The notes beneath the pieces are model-generated. The model worked only from the letters and a program-made list of their open reading frames with translations, ran no database searches and had not been told where the DNA came from. A stretch of 64,000 nucleotides of DNA from assembly GCF_007655135.1 (NCBI RefSeq), contig NC_045129.1:3472001-3536000 (forward strand). The letters are read 5' to 3'. The translations under genes were made by a program, and so were the position numbers. Origin of the DNA: Punica granatum (lineage: Eukaryota > Streptophyta > Magnoliopsida > Myrtales > Lythraceae). Below are positions 50,517 through 61,975 of the stretch, piece after piece. Within the stretch, counting starts at the first letter, position 1; each line of letters starts with the position of its first letter.

Positions 50517-53500
50517 TGTGCGCACCCGAATTTCATCTCGTCGGGGCACGCATGCGCGTGTCTAAATGCAACGCGGCTTAGGAGTATCCACCTTCCCGGG
50601 GACGCGCGACGGACGCACGTGAGAAGGAGTCGCCACTTGCCATTTTACGACCCGAAGGTCGAGGGCCGGCAAGTTACCCGGGTCTAGGGGTACGGGGTAC
50701 ACCTAATTGCTAAGGCATATGGTCTGCGAAACCCGAGGTTCCGAATTCGGAGGTTCTGTTACATGCGAGCCTATATCTCGCATGCCCTATCGGTACTCTA
50801 GCTTGTCTAGGCTTGCCATTTTTATTTAATTACCGCTTAATTAAGTTCCGCTCATTTACGCGTTTTGACACCGTAAATTCGAAGAAACACTCCGACCGTC
50901 TGCTCTCCGACCGGGATTCTTACATTAATAAAACATACAACATAAATCCTCACATTGTTCTCTCAAATAAATAAAATACAAATTATAACAATTGGATCCT
51001 GGTCGGTTCGCATTTCGGTAATTATTCCACTCGTGCTCGCCGTGTAGTTTGAAAAGACTGAAATTGAAATTAAAGTATGCTCTCGGTGTATAAGGGCATT
51101 GGGCCCCATGATCGTCGGTCATGGGCGTTGGACCCAATGTGAATCGAGTCCTAAAGGATCGGGCTCGATCCGCAATACAATCAAGTGCAAAAGATGTAAC
51201 AAGCAGGTTCAAATAAACAATCAATGGGGTTTTATTATCACCAAATTTACGTGGATTAATTGATTATTAACCAAGGAATCTTGGCATACAAATCCTACCC
51301 TAAAACAAGTAAAAAGCAAGACGGAAATGGCATGTAGCATTCAGCATCATTTACCGGACCTGACAGACTGTGTGTGTCCGTGATCAAGTCTCGAATGTGT
51401 GGGTTGATTTTAAAATGTTATGTATCGTGACACTTTGATTATGATAGGTTATTATAGAATGTGGATTTTTGACACGAGAATCCTACAGCCTAGTGCCTAG
51501 CCCGCTATCCCCATTCTGTTTTCTATTAGGCCGAGTATGCGAATAAGTCAAATGTTGGTATCTTAAACCGTTATTCCCGATCTAACTACCCAAGATCATG
51601 CATAGATAACAATAAATTGTAAATACGCCTTTTTGCCTTTGTATAGAAAATTTATTTTTGAAAAGAGAAAGACTACGCAATGCGGGCCACCTCGGCCTGT
51701 GACCGGCGCTGACTGATTCCCTGATTCTTCTAGGGTTATACGAGAACCCCAAAAAGTCAAAGAAACGGTCAATCTATCCGGAAGTGATCTAAAAAGAACT
51801 TCCACACCCCGACTTGAGTTACCTAAAATTAGGAGGCCTCGAGTCAAAACATGCAAGTTCTTCCCAGACGTCCATGTCACATCGGATCACGAGTCTCAGA
51901 TTTTAGTATGAAATTTGCGAATTTTGAAAAGAAGGCGTCAACACGTATTTGCAATTTATCGATGCGTATTTCCGATTAATTACCAATTCATGCAAAATTA
52001 TTAAGGTCGAGTGAATTAATTAGTCAAATGAACGTCCCGTTTACCCGATTGGTGAAATCATTAAGTTTAATTAAAATCTGCTGAATGCTTTATTTTATTT
52101 TTTTGGATTTCGAGCCGTCGAAACGATCAATAATAGATCGCCTGATAAACTCTAATTTCCAGTTATCTCGAAAAATTTGCAATAAGATCGAACAACATAA
52201 CGTAGAATAATAAGGACTAATAAAGCAACAGAAAAAAAAAAATTTCAAGGACTAAACTGAAACAAATCAAAAAAATTTGGAGAATGATTTTTTTCTAAAT
52301 TCTATAAAATTTGGAGAATGTCCGGGAAAGTATAAAATGGACTAGGGTTATTTGAAATTAATTTTTTTTGAAATTCAGGGCTTTTTTTAAAAAAAAAAAT
52401 GAATAAATGTTGCAGGGACTAAATTGAAACAAATTGAAAAGTTTATCGGAGCGATTTTAAATTCTAAAAAATTCGGAGGATGTGCTAGAAATAATGAAAT
52501 AGCCCAGAGTATGTTTGAAATGAATTTTTAAATTTAGGGCTGATTTTAAAAAATAATAAATACTCCAGGGAATGAATTGAAACAAATGTAAAAGTTTTCT
52601 GGAGCAGTATTTGATCCTGAAAAAAATTAGGGATGTGATGGAAATATCGAAAATGCCATGGAACTGGTTTAAAATTGATTTGGGAATTTGGGCAGGATTG
52701 AAAAAAATGAAAATTCGTTGCAGGACTAGAATGGAACAAATCAGAAAATTAGAATAATCGGATTCGGTATAATTTTGATAATCTATGCAAACAACAAGCA
52801 ATTATTTCATGTCATCATCATTCAAGTAAGCATGATATTTAATATAAAGCCCTAAACATGCCGCTAAGTTGAGATTTTTACCTAACCCAAAAGTTTGGGG
52901 GCGTTTCTGTAATATGCGAAAATTGTCGGACGGACGGGTCGGGTCGGATCGGATCGGTCAGCCTATCCGAAGGAGGAAACCGCCCGGAGAGATCTTGGGC
53001 TGGACTGGATTTAGGATCGGGCTGGGCTGGATTTAGGATCGGGCTGGGCTTGGGCCGCGGAAAGCTTTAGGCCGCGGCTGACGGGCTGGACCTGCAACAA
53101 GGAAATAGTGGGCCAAAGCCCGTCAGTGAGGAGCTCCGAAGGAAGGTGGTGCTGGCGGCGCCGATCGGCCGCGAGCGGCAGTTCCGGCTGTTGGACGCCG
53201 CGACGACGACGCGAAAAGGATCGGGTGAGGGGTCTGAGCACCGCCTGGGTCGCGCCGGCTCCGATCTGGGCTTCGCTGATGGCTGGGATGGTCGGAATCA
53301 AGGCAATTTCACCGTTTTCCGGCGTTATTCCGATCGGGCAACGATTTGCAAAATTTCCCCAATCCGAGAGGAATTTTACGATTTCTTTCTGTGGGTTCCT
53401 TTTGTGTCCGCGCCGAGTTAGGTTTTCCCCCCTTTAATTGTAATTTTCGGTCGAGATTTCAGCCGATTTGGGGAGGAAATCGCGAAATCCGCGATTTCCT

Positions 53501-53840
53501 ATTCTGGGCGGCCGGCCAGATCGCGGGCAGCCAGTTGCCGCTGCCCGGCCTGCCCGGACTGCCCAGAACAATTTTTTTTTTTTTTTTTTTGAATTAGGGC
53601 CGGCGGGTCACGGGCAGCCGGTCAATGCTGCCCGGCCTTGCCCGGCCCTGCCCGAGACTTTTCTTTCCTTTCCTTTTTTTTTTTTTTTTTAAATTATATA
53701 TATATATATTATTATTAATTAATTAATTAATTTTTTTATTATTTTTTTATTTTATTTTTTTTTTTAAAAAAAAGAGTGATAAATAGAAAAATGACAATTT
53801 TACCCCCTTGGAGCCGATGGACCGAAATTGGGTGCTGACA
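50517..53840 (-). repeat. Gypsy C 5' LTR
   Basis: 3324 bp, starts TGTGCGCACC and ends GGTGCTGACA on the + strand. It is nearly identical to the LTR at 34719-38067. The duplicated small frames in both LTRs (for example 52457-52801) are copies of each other and not genes. Confidence 0.93.
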
Positions 53841-53845
53841 GTAAC

Positions 53846-54540
53846 TACCATAGAAATATACAAAATAAGTATTATGACACATCAATATTTAATGAGGACT
53901 TTATAAATATTGCTCCCACTATTTATATCAAATCAATGACCCTCAACATTGATTCAGAGAATATCATTCTCATAGTAGCTCAAGATCCATATCTCACCAA
54001 GCTCTGAGTCAGCGAGGGCTGATTCACCCAGAACTGGCTATTTAGGTAGGGAACTCACTTTCCCAATTGCATCACATGCAACTCTTGATTAGTTGAGTGA
54101 ATAATTCCTTATTCAAATCTATCTTATAGATCGATGCCCAACTACATGCCTCTGAACTCCTAATCCTATTAGGCTTGCTCAGTTAAGTCCGACCCACTGG
54201 TAAACACAACGTCTTACTAGGATAGATAAGGGCATCCTGCGAAGGCAAGGTCTACACACTCATCGATCTTGGTCTTGACGAGCGTTACAAGGTGGAAGGA
54301 TATGGACTTAATATTTTGAGGGATTTGATTAACATTTAATCGATCTCACCATACACTATTATGTAACAATTACATAATAGTCCAAACGCATAACTATTAT
54401 ACTAACACAACTAGGACATAGTCCATGTCTAACAGTCATGCACCGCAAATATCAAACATAATCATACCAGTACCAAGCATAAAATCATATTTTATGCTAT
54501 TATCTACTCAGATTCTAACTAGCTAGGCTCTGATACCAAT
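53846..54540 (-). other. 5' UTR of copia B (between its 5' LTR and element C)
   Basis: About 690 bp of non-coding internal sequence of B, ending at the primer-binding site (54526-54538). Its sense continuation, past element C, reaches the gag-pol ATG at 34712 within a few bases. Confidence 0.85.
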
Positions 54541-56216
54541 TGCTAGTTCCACGGGGCTAACGGAAGCGTAAAAAGGAACAGAAATTCAAAATTTCTTACC
54601 CGTGAAACTAATTCCAAGACCTACTAGAAGAGTAAGAGTAAATAAAAGCGTACCTGGAATATTTAAAGTTGTCGACCGAGCGTCCCACGCGTGACGCCTC
54701 TACTGGTATCCACACCGACTTTGTCGACGAGTTTTCGAGATCGGCGGTGCTAGCGACCAACACTCGAAAGAAACACCCCGATGCGACACCCGAAATTTAT
54801 TAGACTAGTAGGATTAATTCAAATTGAACAATTCAACTTGAATTTCCTTACACTTATACACGTACACCCATATACATGTATATATATCTCTTATATCTAA
54901 ACATGCATGCTGCCCCTTTTATAAGCAATATGGGGAAGACAAATTCAAAGCCCCACCGATGTGGGATTAAGGAGAATCAAGGCTCCAAGTGACATGTGTA
55001 AGTCTAGGTGACATCATTTAATTAGTCCATGTGTATAGCTAAGTGTTATCATACAATTGGCCCATGTTTCTTTCTATAATTGGCTCCAAGTGGTTCCATA
55101 AAAATAACCACTTAGCACACCATTAAATCTAATAAATCGGGTCTAATTAATCGGCAAATTTAATCTCATTAAATATCCGATTAATCGGTCGCACCATAAA
55201 TCATCTAATCTTTATTAGACAATTTTGTTGTTTCAAAATATCTCGTCAAGTTAGTCGTAGTGTGTGACCCTGTAGGTTCCCAATTACGTTGATAGTAATA
55301 TCGAAATCTCTATTTTAATATTACAAACAGTGAGCGGCATCTAGCAATGCATCACTGTTACTCAAGTAATCGGAAAGTCAATTTCTCGACGAACCTCGTG
55401 ACCTATATTACCGTGTAATATAATCCATTGTCCTCTATATCTCTATTGAGCCCAAGGCATGGTCGATGACATCCTTGTATGGCTTAATATCTCTCTTTCT
55501 TGATTTACCGGGTAAGTCTATCAGAGCAAATGAGCTCGATATCATTATATCGACTCATTTGGGTATGCATACACTTTTAGACTTAACCACCAAGTGGCCG
55601 TGAGATATCGCTCCCGTTTCGTAGGAGGGACAAATCCTATCTTGGTCACTCACATTCTTTTCCATGCTTTGTGGCATACCCAATAACTATCTTTATAACC
55701 AACCAGTTACGGTGGCGTTTGACAGTATCAAAATATATGACATTACACGTAGGAATCCATGGTGACCTCAAGTCAAAGGACCATTACACTATAGTCACTT
55801 TGAGATATGCTAATGACAGTCACGTAACAACCCATGTAGCAATCTCATGGCGGGTCAGTCCAATACACATTACTCTTAATGTATACATGTGGTGTGATTT
55901 GATATCTCCATATCCATGACCTATGAGATTTGGTCATCAATCAACACTCACACTAGTCTAACCGTATTACCGTTGTCCTAATTAACGATAATACTTTGAC
56001 TATGGACATTTAGGAATAATGTTCAGTAATTATAGGATCTCACAATCAAGTCACACTTGATGCCTATTGAACCTACTATTCCAAGGACATTATTGTGTAA
56101 AATCATATTTAGCGCAATCTACACAATAACAGATATGCCTCGTTTTATAATGAAATAGATATCATATTACAAAACTGATTATAGATTGCCTCTAGGGCAT
56201 ACACCAATTCCCAACA
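54541..56216 (-). repeat. Copia B 5' LTR
   Basis: 1676 bp, identical in length to the other B LTR and differing at one base (T at 55738). Confidence 0.95.
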
Positions 56217-58110
56217 GGTGGAACAAGGGAAGTTTGGACAGTTTCTTCTGGGTCAGTGGTAGTTAAAGTATCCTCAACAGAAGCAACCATACCTGTAGAC
56301 TGGATAATATCCTCGGGTGCAACATCTATCAGAGTAGAGGATGAGGTTGAGATAATATATAGGACATCAGGTGGAAGAGGAATGTATGTGGTTTCAGAAG
56401 AATCAGTAAGAGAAGTACTGAGATCAGAAGAGAAAGTACCAGTAGCTGAGGCAAAGCCCGAGGATGTCCTTTCAGGTCCCACTGAGATAGGCACACCAGT
56501 TCTGAATGGGAAAGACTGTTCATCAAAAACAACCTGAGGAGATATGAAGATACGGCCACTGATGGGATTGAGACACCGATAGCCTTGATAATGTAAAGGA
56601 TAACCAAGAAAAACACAAGGTTGTGAACGAGGTTCTAATTTGTGACGGGCATAAGGGCGTAGATATGGGGAGCAAAGACATCTAAATACTCGGAGGTGAC
56701 TATAATAAGGAGGGTGACCAAGCAAAATCTCATAAGGAGATTTAAACTGTAAGGACTTTATAGGAAGCCTGTTTATCAGATAGACAGCTGTTTCAAAAGC
56801 ATAGTCCCAGAATTTGGAAGGTATAGAAGAGTGAGAAATTAGAGAAAGACCCATGTCCACTATGTGACGATGTTTACGTTCAGCTGATCCATTTTGCTGA
56901 GGAACATGAGGACACGAAATACGATGAAAGATCCCATTACTTTGCAATTCAGATTGAAAGGCAGTAGAAAGGAATTCTTTGGCACCATCAAACTGAAAGT
57001 ATTTGATTTTATGGCCATAGAGGTTTTCGATTTGAAGACGAAAGGCACGAAATATTTGTAATACTTCAGATCGAGATTTCATGACATAGAACCAGGAAAA
57101 TTTACTATAATCGTCAAGAAAATGAATATAGTAGATGTTTCCGGTATGCGAAGGAATTGGTGCTGGTCCCCAAATATCAGTGTGGATGAGTTCAAAAAGG
57201 GAAGTGCTCTTATACATAGTGAGAGGAAAAGAACAATTTATTAGTTTGCCTTGTTGACATGCAGAACAAACAAGTCCAACATGATTATTATTTAAAGAAA
57301 AAGAAGAACTAAGAGCACGTCGAATAATTGGAAAGGACGTGTGACCGAGACGTTGATGCCATAGAGTACTCGAGACGGATGTAGAGAGATGAGCCTGAGG
57401 ATAACTGGTGTGCCTGCCTCTCAAAGGGAAACAATAGAGTCCATCCTTAATCGGACCTCGCAAAAGCTCCTGGCGTGTTTGCTGATCCTTAACAATAAAA
57501 TAATCAGGATGAAGTTCAAAAAAGCAAGTATTATCTTGAGCAAATTTGGAAATAGAGACAAGATTTTTGGAGATATTAGAAGCATATAGAATATGATTTA
57601 AGTGTAGAGGACGAGAGGAGATTTTGATAGTGGAAGAACCAGAAGCAAATACGGGAAGGGATTTACCATCACCAACATAGATGTGATTAGAATTCGGTGT
57701 TTCATCATGAATGTTCAGGTTGGCTAAGTTGGAAGTGACATGATGTGTAGCACCCGAGTCCATGTACCAATCAAGGTCATGAAGGCCCTGAGAAGATGCT
57801 TCAGCAATGTTAGCTTGAACACCAGAGAAATAACTGAACTGACAAAACGGGGCAGTATGACCGGGTCGGTTGCAATTCTGGCACAGGACGGATGTAGCAA
57901 TTGGGCTTGAGACAGATGTTGGGCCAACCCCTGTGTGAATTGAGCCGAGCTGAGGAGAGCCTAGCGAATTAAAAGGGCTGGGTGGAGAGAAGAAACCGAG
58001 TCGGGTAGCCCGCGTGTCTCGATTCGGGTTGACGTTATAACCCGGTCCATTCCAGCTGGTTCTCCCAGATCCAAGACCATTTGGCTGGAGAGAAAAAGAG
58101 ATAGGTTAGC
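56217..58110 (-). pseudogene. Copia A gag remnant, protease and integrase (5' half of gag-pol)
   Basis: Sense (leftward) frame opening at about 58110 with no ATG before the protease. A short Gly/Asn/Pro-rich gag tail leads to a CCHC knuckle CQNCNRPGHTAPFC (~57890-57850), then YMDSGATHHVTSN protease (57766-), GAG-pre-integrase (LWHQRLGHTSF, CSACQQGK), and integrase with ELIHTDIWGPAP, FDGAKEF and PQQNGSAERKHRHI. It continues into the variable linker and is cut by element B at 56217. Only about 220 nt separate the primer-binding site from the zinc knuckle, so the capsid-coding part of gag (normally ~250 codons) is absent. Confidence 0.86.
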
Positions 58111-58121
58111 AGGATCGTCCC

Positions 58122-58133
58122 GCTCTGATACCA
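58122..58133 (-). other. Primer-binding site of copia A
   Basis: TGGTATCAGAGC on the minus strand, the standard copia site complementary to initiator tRNA-Met, directly adjacent to the A 5' LTR with no spacer. This fixes the LTR end as ...CTCTTTA. Confidence 0.9.
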
Positions 58134-58312
58134 TAAAGAGATTAGAGGAATTTGGCTGAAACTTCAACTTGAGGTTTAAGATGAATTGTATTGAATTATA
58201 TAGAGCTGTACATGACATGTTTGAGGAAAGAAATAAAAGAAATAAATGCAGAATAATTACATAGCAACTATACTAGGAAAGTTAGGATTTTAGATCACTA
58301 TTTCCTCTATTA
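58134..58312 (-). repeat. Copia A 5' LTR
   Basis: 179 bp; two C/T differences from the 3' LTR. Sense orientation TAATAGAGG...CTCTTTA, flanked outside by CAATG on both sides of the element. Confidence 0.92.
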
Positions 58313-61300
58313 CATTGATTTCAGATGATACCCCATGAGATATTTGGATTCGATGGTTGAGAAGAAGCGAGGTTGAATCTAACCCAAGCCTGGACAGGTA
58401 TTGAGAAATAACCTTTTTTCGTAGGAGGAAAGAACAAATTTTGCCAAATGGAGCGAGCTCTCAAGCAATCTTTCAAGATATGCTCAATTGTTTTCGTGCT
58501 CGATGAGCAGATTACACGTGTGGGATTTATCGGTAGACTTCTTCAGGCTAGAAACGAGGCAGAGGCAAGTCTATCTTGAGCTACTAGCCAGATAAATTAT
58601 TGGATTTGAGGCAAAGACCGTGACTCCCAGATCCAAGACCATTTGTCAAGTGAGAGGGTTTGAGGCAGTCTAACTCAGTGAGATAAGCAGAATTTGAGCT
58701 GTAAGTTTCATATGCAGAAGGGCCCCATACTATATTATCTTCAGAAACTTGGAAAAGACTCAATGGAAGACCGCGAATGCAATGCATGATATTAATAAGA
58801 AGGATGAAAGAGAGCTAATCAAAGCTCCACCCACAAGAAGGGGAGATGACATAGCTCACCCAATGACGATCTTTATTTAGTGGTAGACCACTAATACAGT
58901 ACCTCAGTGGTGTGTCCCCAATCCATACATCATGCCAAAAGTTGATCTTTCCCACCATCGCAACAATCCATTTTGCTTCCTTTTCTCACACCTCCATCTC
59001 AACTTTGAAGGCTCGCCAATTAGTGCATTTCCATAATTGAGCAAATCCATGTATTTGGAACTTGTCTCGGATCATACGAGCCCAAGGAGCATCAATCGAG
59101 GTAGCTCTAGATGCAAATCCACCAAGCAAAACTTTATTACGAATTTCCATTCTTGGTACATTTAGTCCACCATGATTCTTTGGTTTAGTCACCTCTGCCT
59201 AGTTGACTAGATGCAATTTCTTTTTCTCGAGGGAAGATCCCCAAGGAATTTGTGATTGAGTCTGTCAAGAGAGGAAGTAATTAATGTAGGGAGGGCAGAT
59301 CACTGCATATAATAGGCCGGGATGGATGGCGTAATAGAGTTGATCAAGGCAAGCCTTCTTGCCATGGATAGGAGCTATGACTTCCAACCAACAAACTTCC
59401 CTCTTACAAATTCAACCACAAATGAGAAGTCCCTTTATTTGCGACTAGATAGAGAAATAGGAAAGCCCAAGTTTCTTCCCAAATGTCGAGATTCCGAGAT
59501 GTTGAGTGCTGAGGTGAGCTTTTGACGAACTTCCCCAGAAGAATTTTTGGATTCGAGATTTATTAAGGTTAATCTTCATGCCCAACTTACTGCAAAAGCA
59601 ATTATGAACATCTTGGACCGTGCGCAAAGAGGAGTTACTGGTAGTATCCATAAGGAGAATATCATCCGCAAATAGAAGATGGGACATTAGGAAGCATCCT
59701 CTTGAAGGTCTCACCATTTCTATTTGCGAGCTTTAACTGCCTCTTCAATAAGATTTGCAAGGTACTCCATACAAAGTATGAAAATATATGGATATATGGG
59801 ATCGCCTTGTCGGATACATAAGGAAGGTTGAAATGGTTGAAGAGATCCCCCATTGAATAATATCGAGATGGTAGTGGAGGAGACACAAGCAAGAACTCAA
59901 CTGATCCATTGTTCAGGAAAACCAAAATAGAAGAGTATTTTATGGATAAAGGACCATTCAAGGCGATCATAGGCTTTCCCGAGGTCCAATTTGATAATGA
60001 ACCCCCTGAGTTTCCCTTTCTTCAAGCGAAAATATTGGATCACTTCTCGAAGAATCACCACATTGTTCGTTGCTCGTCTTGTCGGGATGAAAATACATTG
60101 AAAGGGGGAAATGAGCTGTTGCAGGAACGGAAGTAGTCTCTTGACTAGGATTGTGGAAATCACTTTATAGACCAAGTTACACAGGCTAATTGGCCGAAAT
60201 TGTTAAATAGTTTCAGGAGAATGAGTCTTGAGAACAATAGAGATGAGCATATGGTTCAGACCCTCCGAAAGCCTATAGGTAGAGAAGAAGCATAAGATGA
60301 CATCACAGACTGAGGAATCAATGATATTCTAGCATTGTTGGTACAAGCATAGGTGCAAGCCATCAGGCTCGGGAGCTTTGAACTACTTTAAGGAAAAGAC
60401 AGCCAGGTGAATCTCTGGGCCAAAAAACTGGCTCTGTTAACTTTTTAGCCCAATTTGGAGATATTAGCCTTCTCCATATAGGTTCATGATCAATTTCTCG
60501 AATAGATATATCGAACTCATGGCTAATTAAGGAACAAAAGTGGGACTGGATGATATCTTTGATGATTCGTTGATCCGAAAACTCTCCAACCATGTTCCCT
60601 AGGGCCATAATTTTGTTTCTTCTTCTACGAACGATGGTCGACACATGAAAAAATCGAGTATTTCGATCTCTTTCAGTTATCCAATTTGTACGAGCTTTGA
60701 TGGCCCAAAATTCTTCCTCTTGAGCTAAAATTGACAGGAACTCATCTCTGAGAGATTTCTCCAGCTTAATTAGGAAAGAGATTCAGCTGGTTTTCTAGAC
60801 AACTCTGGACTCTTTTTAATTGGGTCAAGCAATGGCGTTTTCCATAGAAGATATTCCCAAAAGTTTCATTCCAACAAGTAACTTGTGATTTGAAGACATG
60901 AATAGCTCTTCCATGAATAAATTCCGTATCAAACCAAGATTTGGGAACTACATCTCGAAATTCAAGGTGACACAACCACATAGGTTCGAAGCGGAAGGGG
61001 CGAGGAAGGCGAATCTGATTTGCTGGATTCAGGGATAGTAGTAAAGAACAATGGTAGGAATGGATGAGTGAAATGTGGGAAACTATCACCTTCGGGAAAG
61101 AAATCCGCCAGAGAGAGCTCGCTACCACACGATCAAGTCGTTCTTGGATAAGGGAGGGGAGTGAACGAAGGTTAGACCAAGTAACCAAGATCCAACAAAG
61201 AGTATTCATTAAGAAATTCATTGAAAGAGTTGAGCCACCCAAGTTAAATTGCACGCCCACTCATTTTCTCATGCTCTGAGACAATATCATTAAAATTTCT

Positions 61301-61690
61301 AAGAATAATCCATGGGAGGGAGAGACCCTTCACTACCTTTCTAAGATTTCTACAAAGAACCTTATGCTCCCTAATACGTGGACTAGCATAAATAGCTGAG
61401 AGTAGCCTGGAAAAAGGCACAAATCTCATGCTCCGAAGAACTCGAAAGATTCACTTGGACCCTATCAGGATGCTAGAGAAGCCAAATTCCTCCAAAGAGA
61501 CCCTTGGTCGCGGTAAAAAAGAAACCATTGAAGGACATAGTCCGGGCAACTTGGTCAGCTTGCTCACCCTACACGCGGGTTTTAGTCAGCAAGATAATGT
61601 CAGAATTGTGTGTTTCCACCAGTTCCTTCAAGGCTCTCCGAAAATTATTATTTCCCGCTCCCCTACATTGACATAGAGTCTAATGAGATC
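58313..61690 (-). mobile_element. L1-type LINE, 5' and central part (endonuclease, RT, zf-RVT), degenerate
   Basis: Read leftwards: an ORF2 start resembling the canonical WNCRGAGN at ~61676 (CQCRGAGNNNFRRALKEL), endonuclease segments (SLPWIILRNFNDIVSEHEKM; RLDRVVASSLWRISFPKVIV; SLIHSYHCSLLLSLNP), RT (TRRATNNVVILREVIQY; KLDLGKAYDRLEWSF; HLLFADDILLMDTTSNS; KINLNKSRIQ), post-RT GGLNVPRMEIRNKVLLGG, and a zf-RVT at 58600-58400 (TRVICSS...TIEHILKDC). Stops and frameshifts between pieces show an old, inactive copy. Element A interrupts it between zf-RVT and RNase H; the rest lies at 26519-27225. No convincing 5' target duplication was found, so the element may be 5' truncated near 61690. Confidence 0.88.
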
Positions 61691-61809
61691 GTGTTCCCCG
61701 AGATTAAAAGTTTTGTTTATTTATTTTTTACAAATGACTCAAACACTACCCATCTTCATTGGTGGCTTACAACATCAATTAGGTCCCCGATTTACATCAA
61801 TATGGAACA

Positions 61810-61975
61810 AAATTGATGTTCCAAAGGACTAATTTGATGTTACGAAATGATGAAATTGATGTTTCAAGGGATCAAATTGATGCTTGTGGACTAAATTGAT
61901 GTTTCAAAGGACAAAATTGATATTGTAAGGGACCAAATTGACGTTGATAAGGACTACTTTGATGCATATTTCATG
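61810..61975. repeat. Short tandem motif AATTGATGTT, about 21-22-bp period
   Basis: About seven diverged copies of (A/T)AATTGATGTT separated by GGAC- or AAGGGA-containing spacers. The array lies about 210-380 bp upstream of the methyltransferase start codon, in its likely promoter. Confidence 0.7.

Larger units (their letters stand above)
34719..53840 (-). mobile_element. Gypsy element C, Tat/Ogre-like, nested in B
   Basis: 19.1-kb Ty3/gypsy element. LTRs are 34719-38067 (3349 bp) and 50517-53840 (3324 bp), TG...CA, flanked by the duplication GTAAC (34714-34718; 53841-53845). The primer-binding site TGGCGACTCCGCTGGGG (minus strand, 50513-50497) is of the kind seen in Tat/Ogre elements. Order on the minus strand: ORF1 (49941-48454), gag-protease-G-patch (48146-44475), predicted intron, pol with two RNase H domains and integrase (44272-40831), long 3' UTR with tandem array, polypurine tract (AAAGAGGGGC, about 38072-38081). 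No stop or frameshift breaks the three main frames. Confidence 0.93.
29069..56216 (-). mobile_element. Copia element B, nested in A
   Basis: A Ty1/copia element of about 8.0 kb without its own insert. LTRs of 1676 bp (29069-30744 and 54541-56216) begin TG and end CA on the + strand and, by column-by-column reading, differ at a single base (C at 30266, T at 55738). The 5-bp duplication is GGTGG (29064-29068; 56217-56221). The primer-binding site for initiator tRNA-Met (GGCTCTGATACCA, 54526-54538) lies two bases from the 5' LTR; a GTGGGAGATTG polypurine tract abuts the other LTR (30745-30756). One uninterrupted gag-pol frame is present. B is interrupted only by element C in its 5' UTR. Confidence 0.95.
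27226..58312 (-). mobile_element. Copia element A (outermost LTR retrotransposon), host of B and C
   Basis: A complete Ty1/copia insertion in the LINE. The 179-bp LTRs (27226-27404 and 58134-58312) differ at two sites, both C/T. The 5-bp duplication CATTG flanks it (27221-27225; 58313-58317). The ends are TA...TA rather than TG...CA, supported by the primer-binding site (GCTCTGATACCA, 58122-58133 on the + strand) touching one LTR and the G-rich polypurine tract touching the other. Without nested insertions A is about 3.9 kb. Its gag N-terminal region is missing and one RT catalytic Asp is changed, so it looks non-autonomous. The pol frame is otherwise open on both sides of B. Confidence 0.92.
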
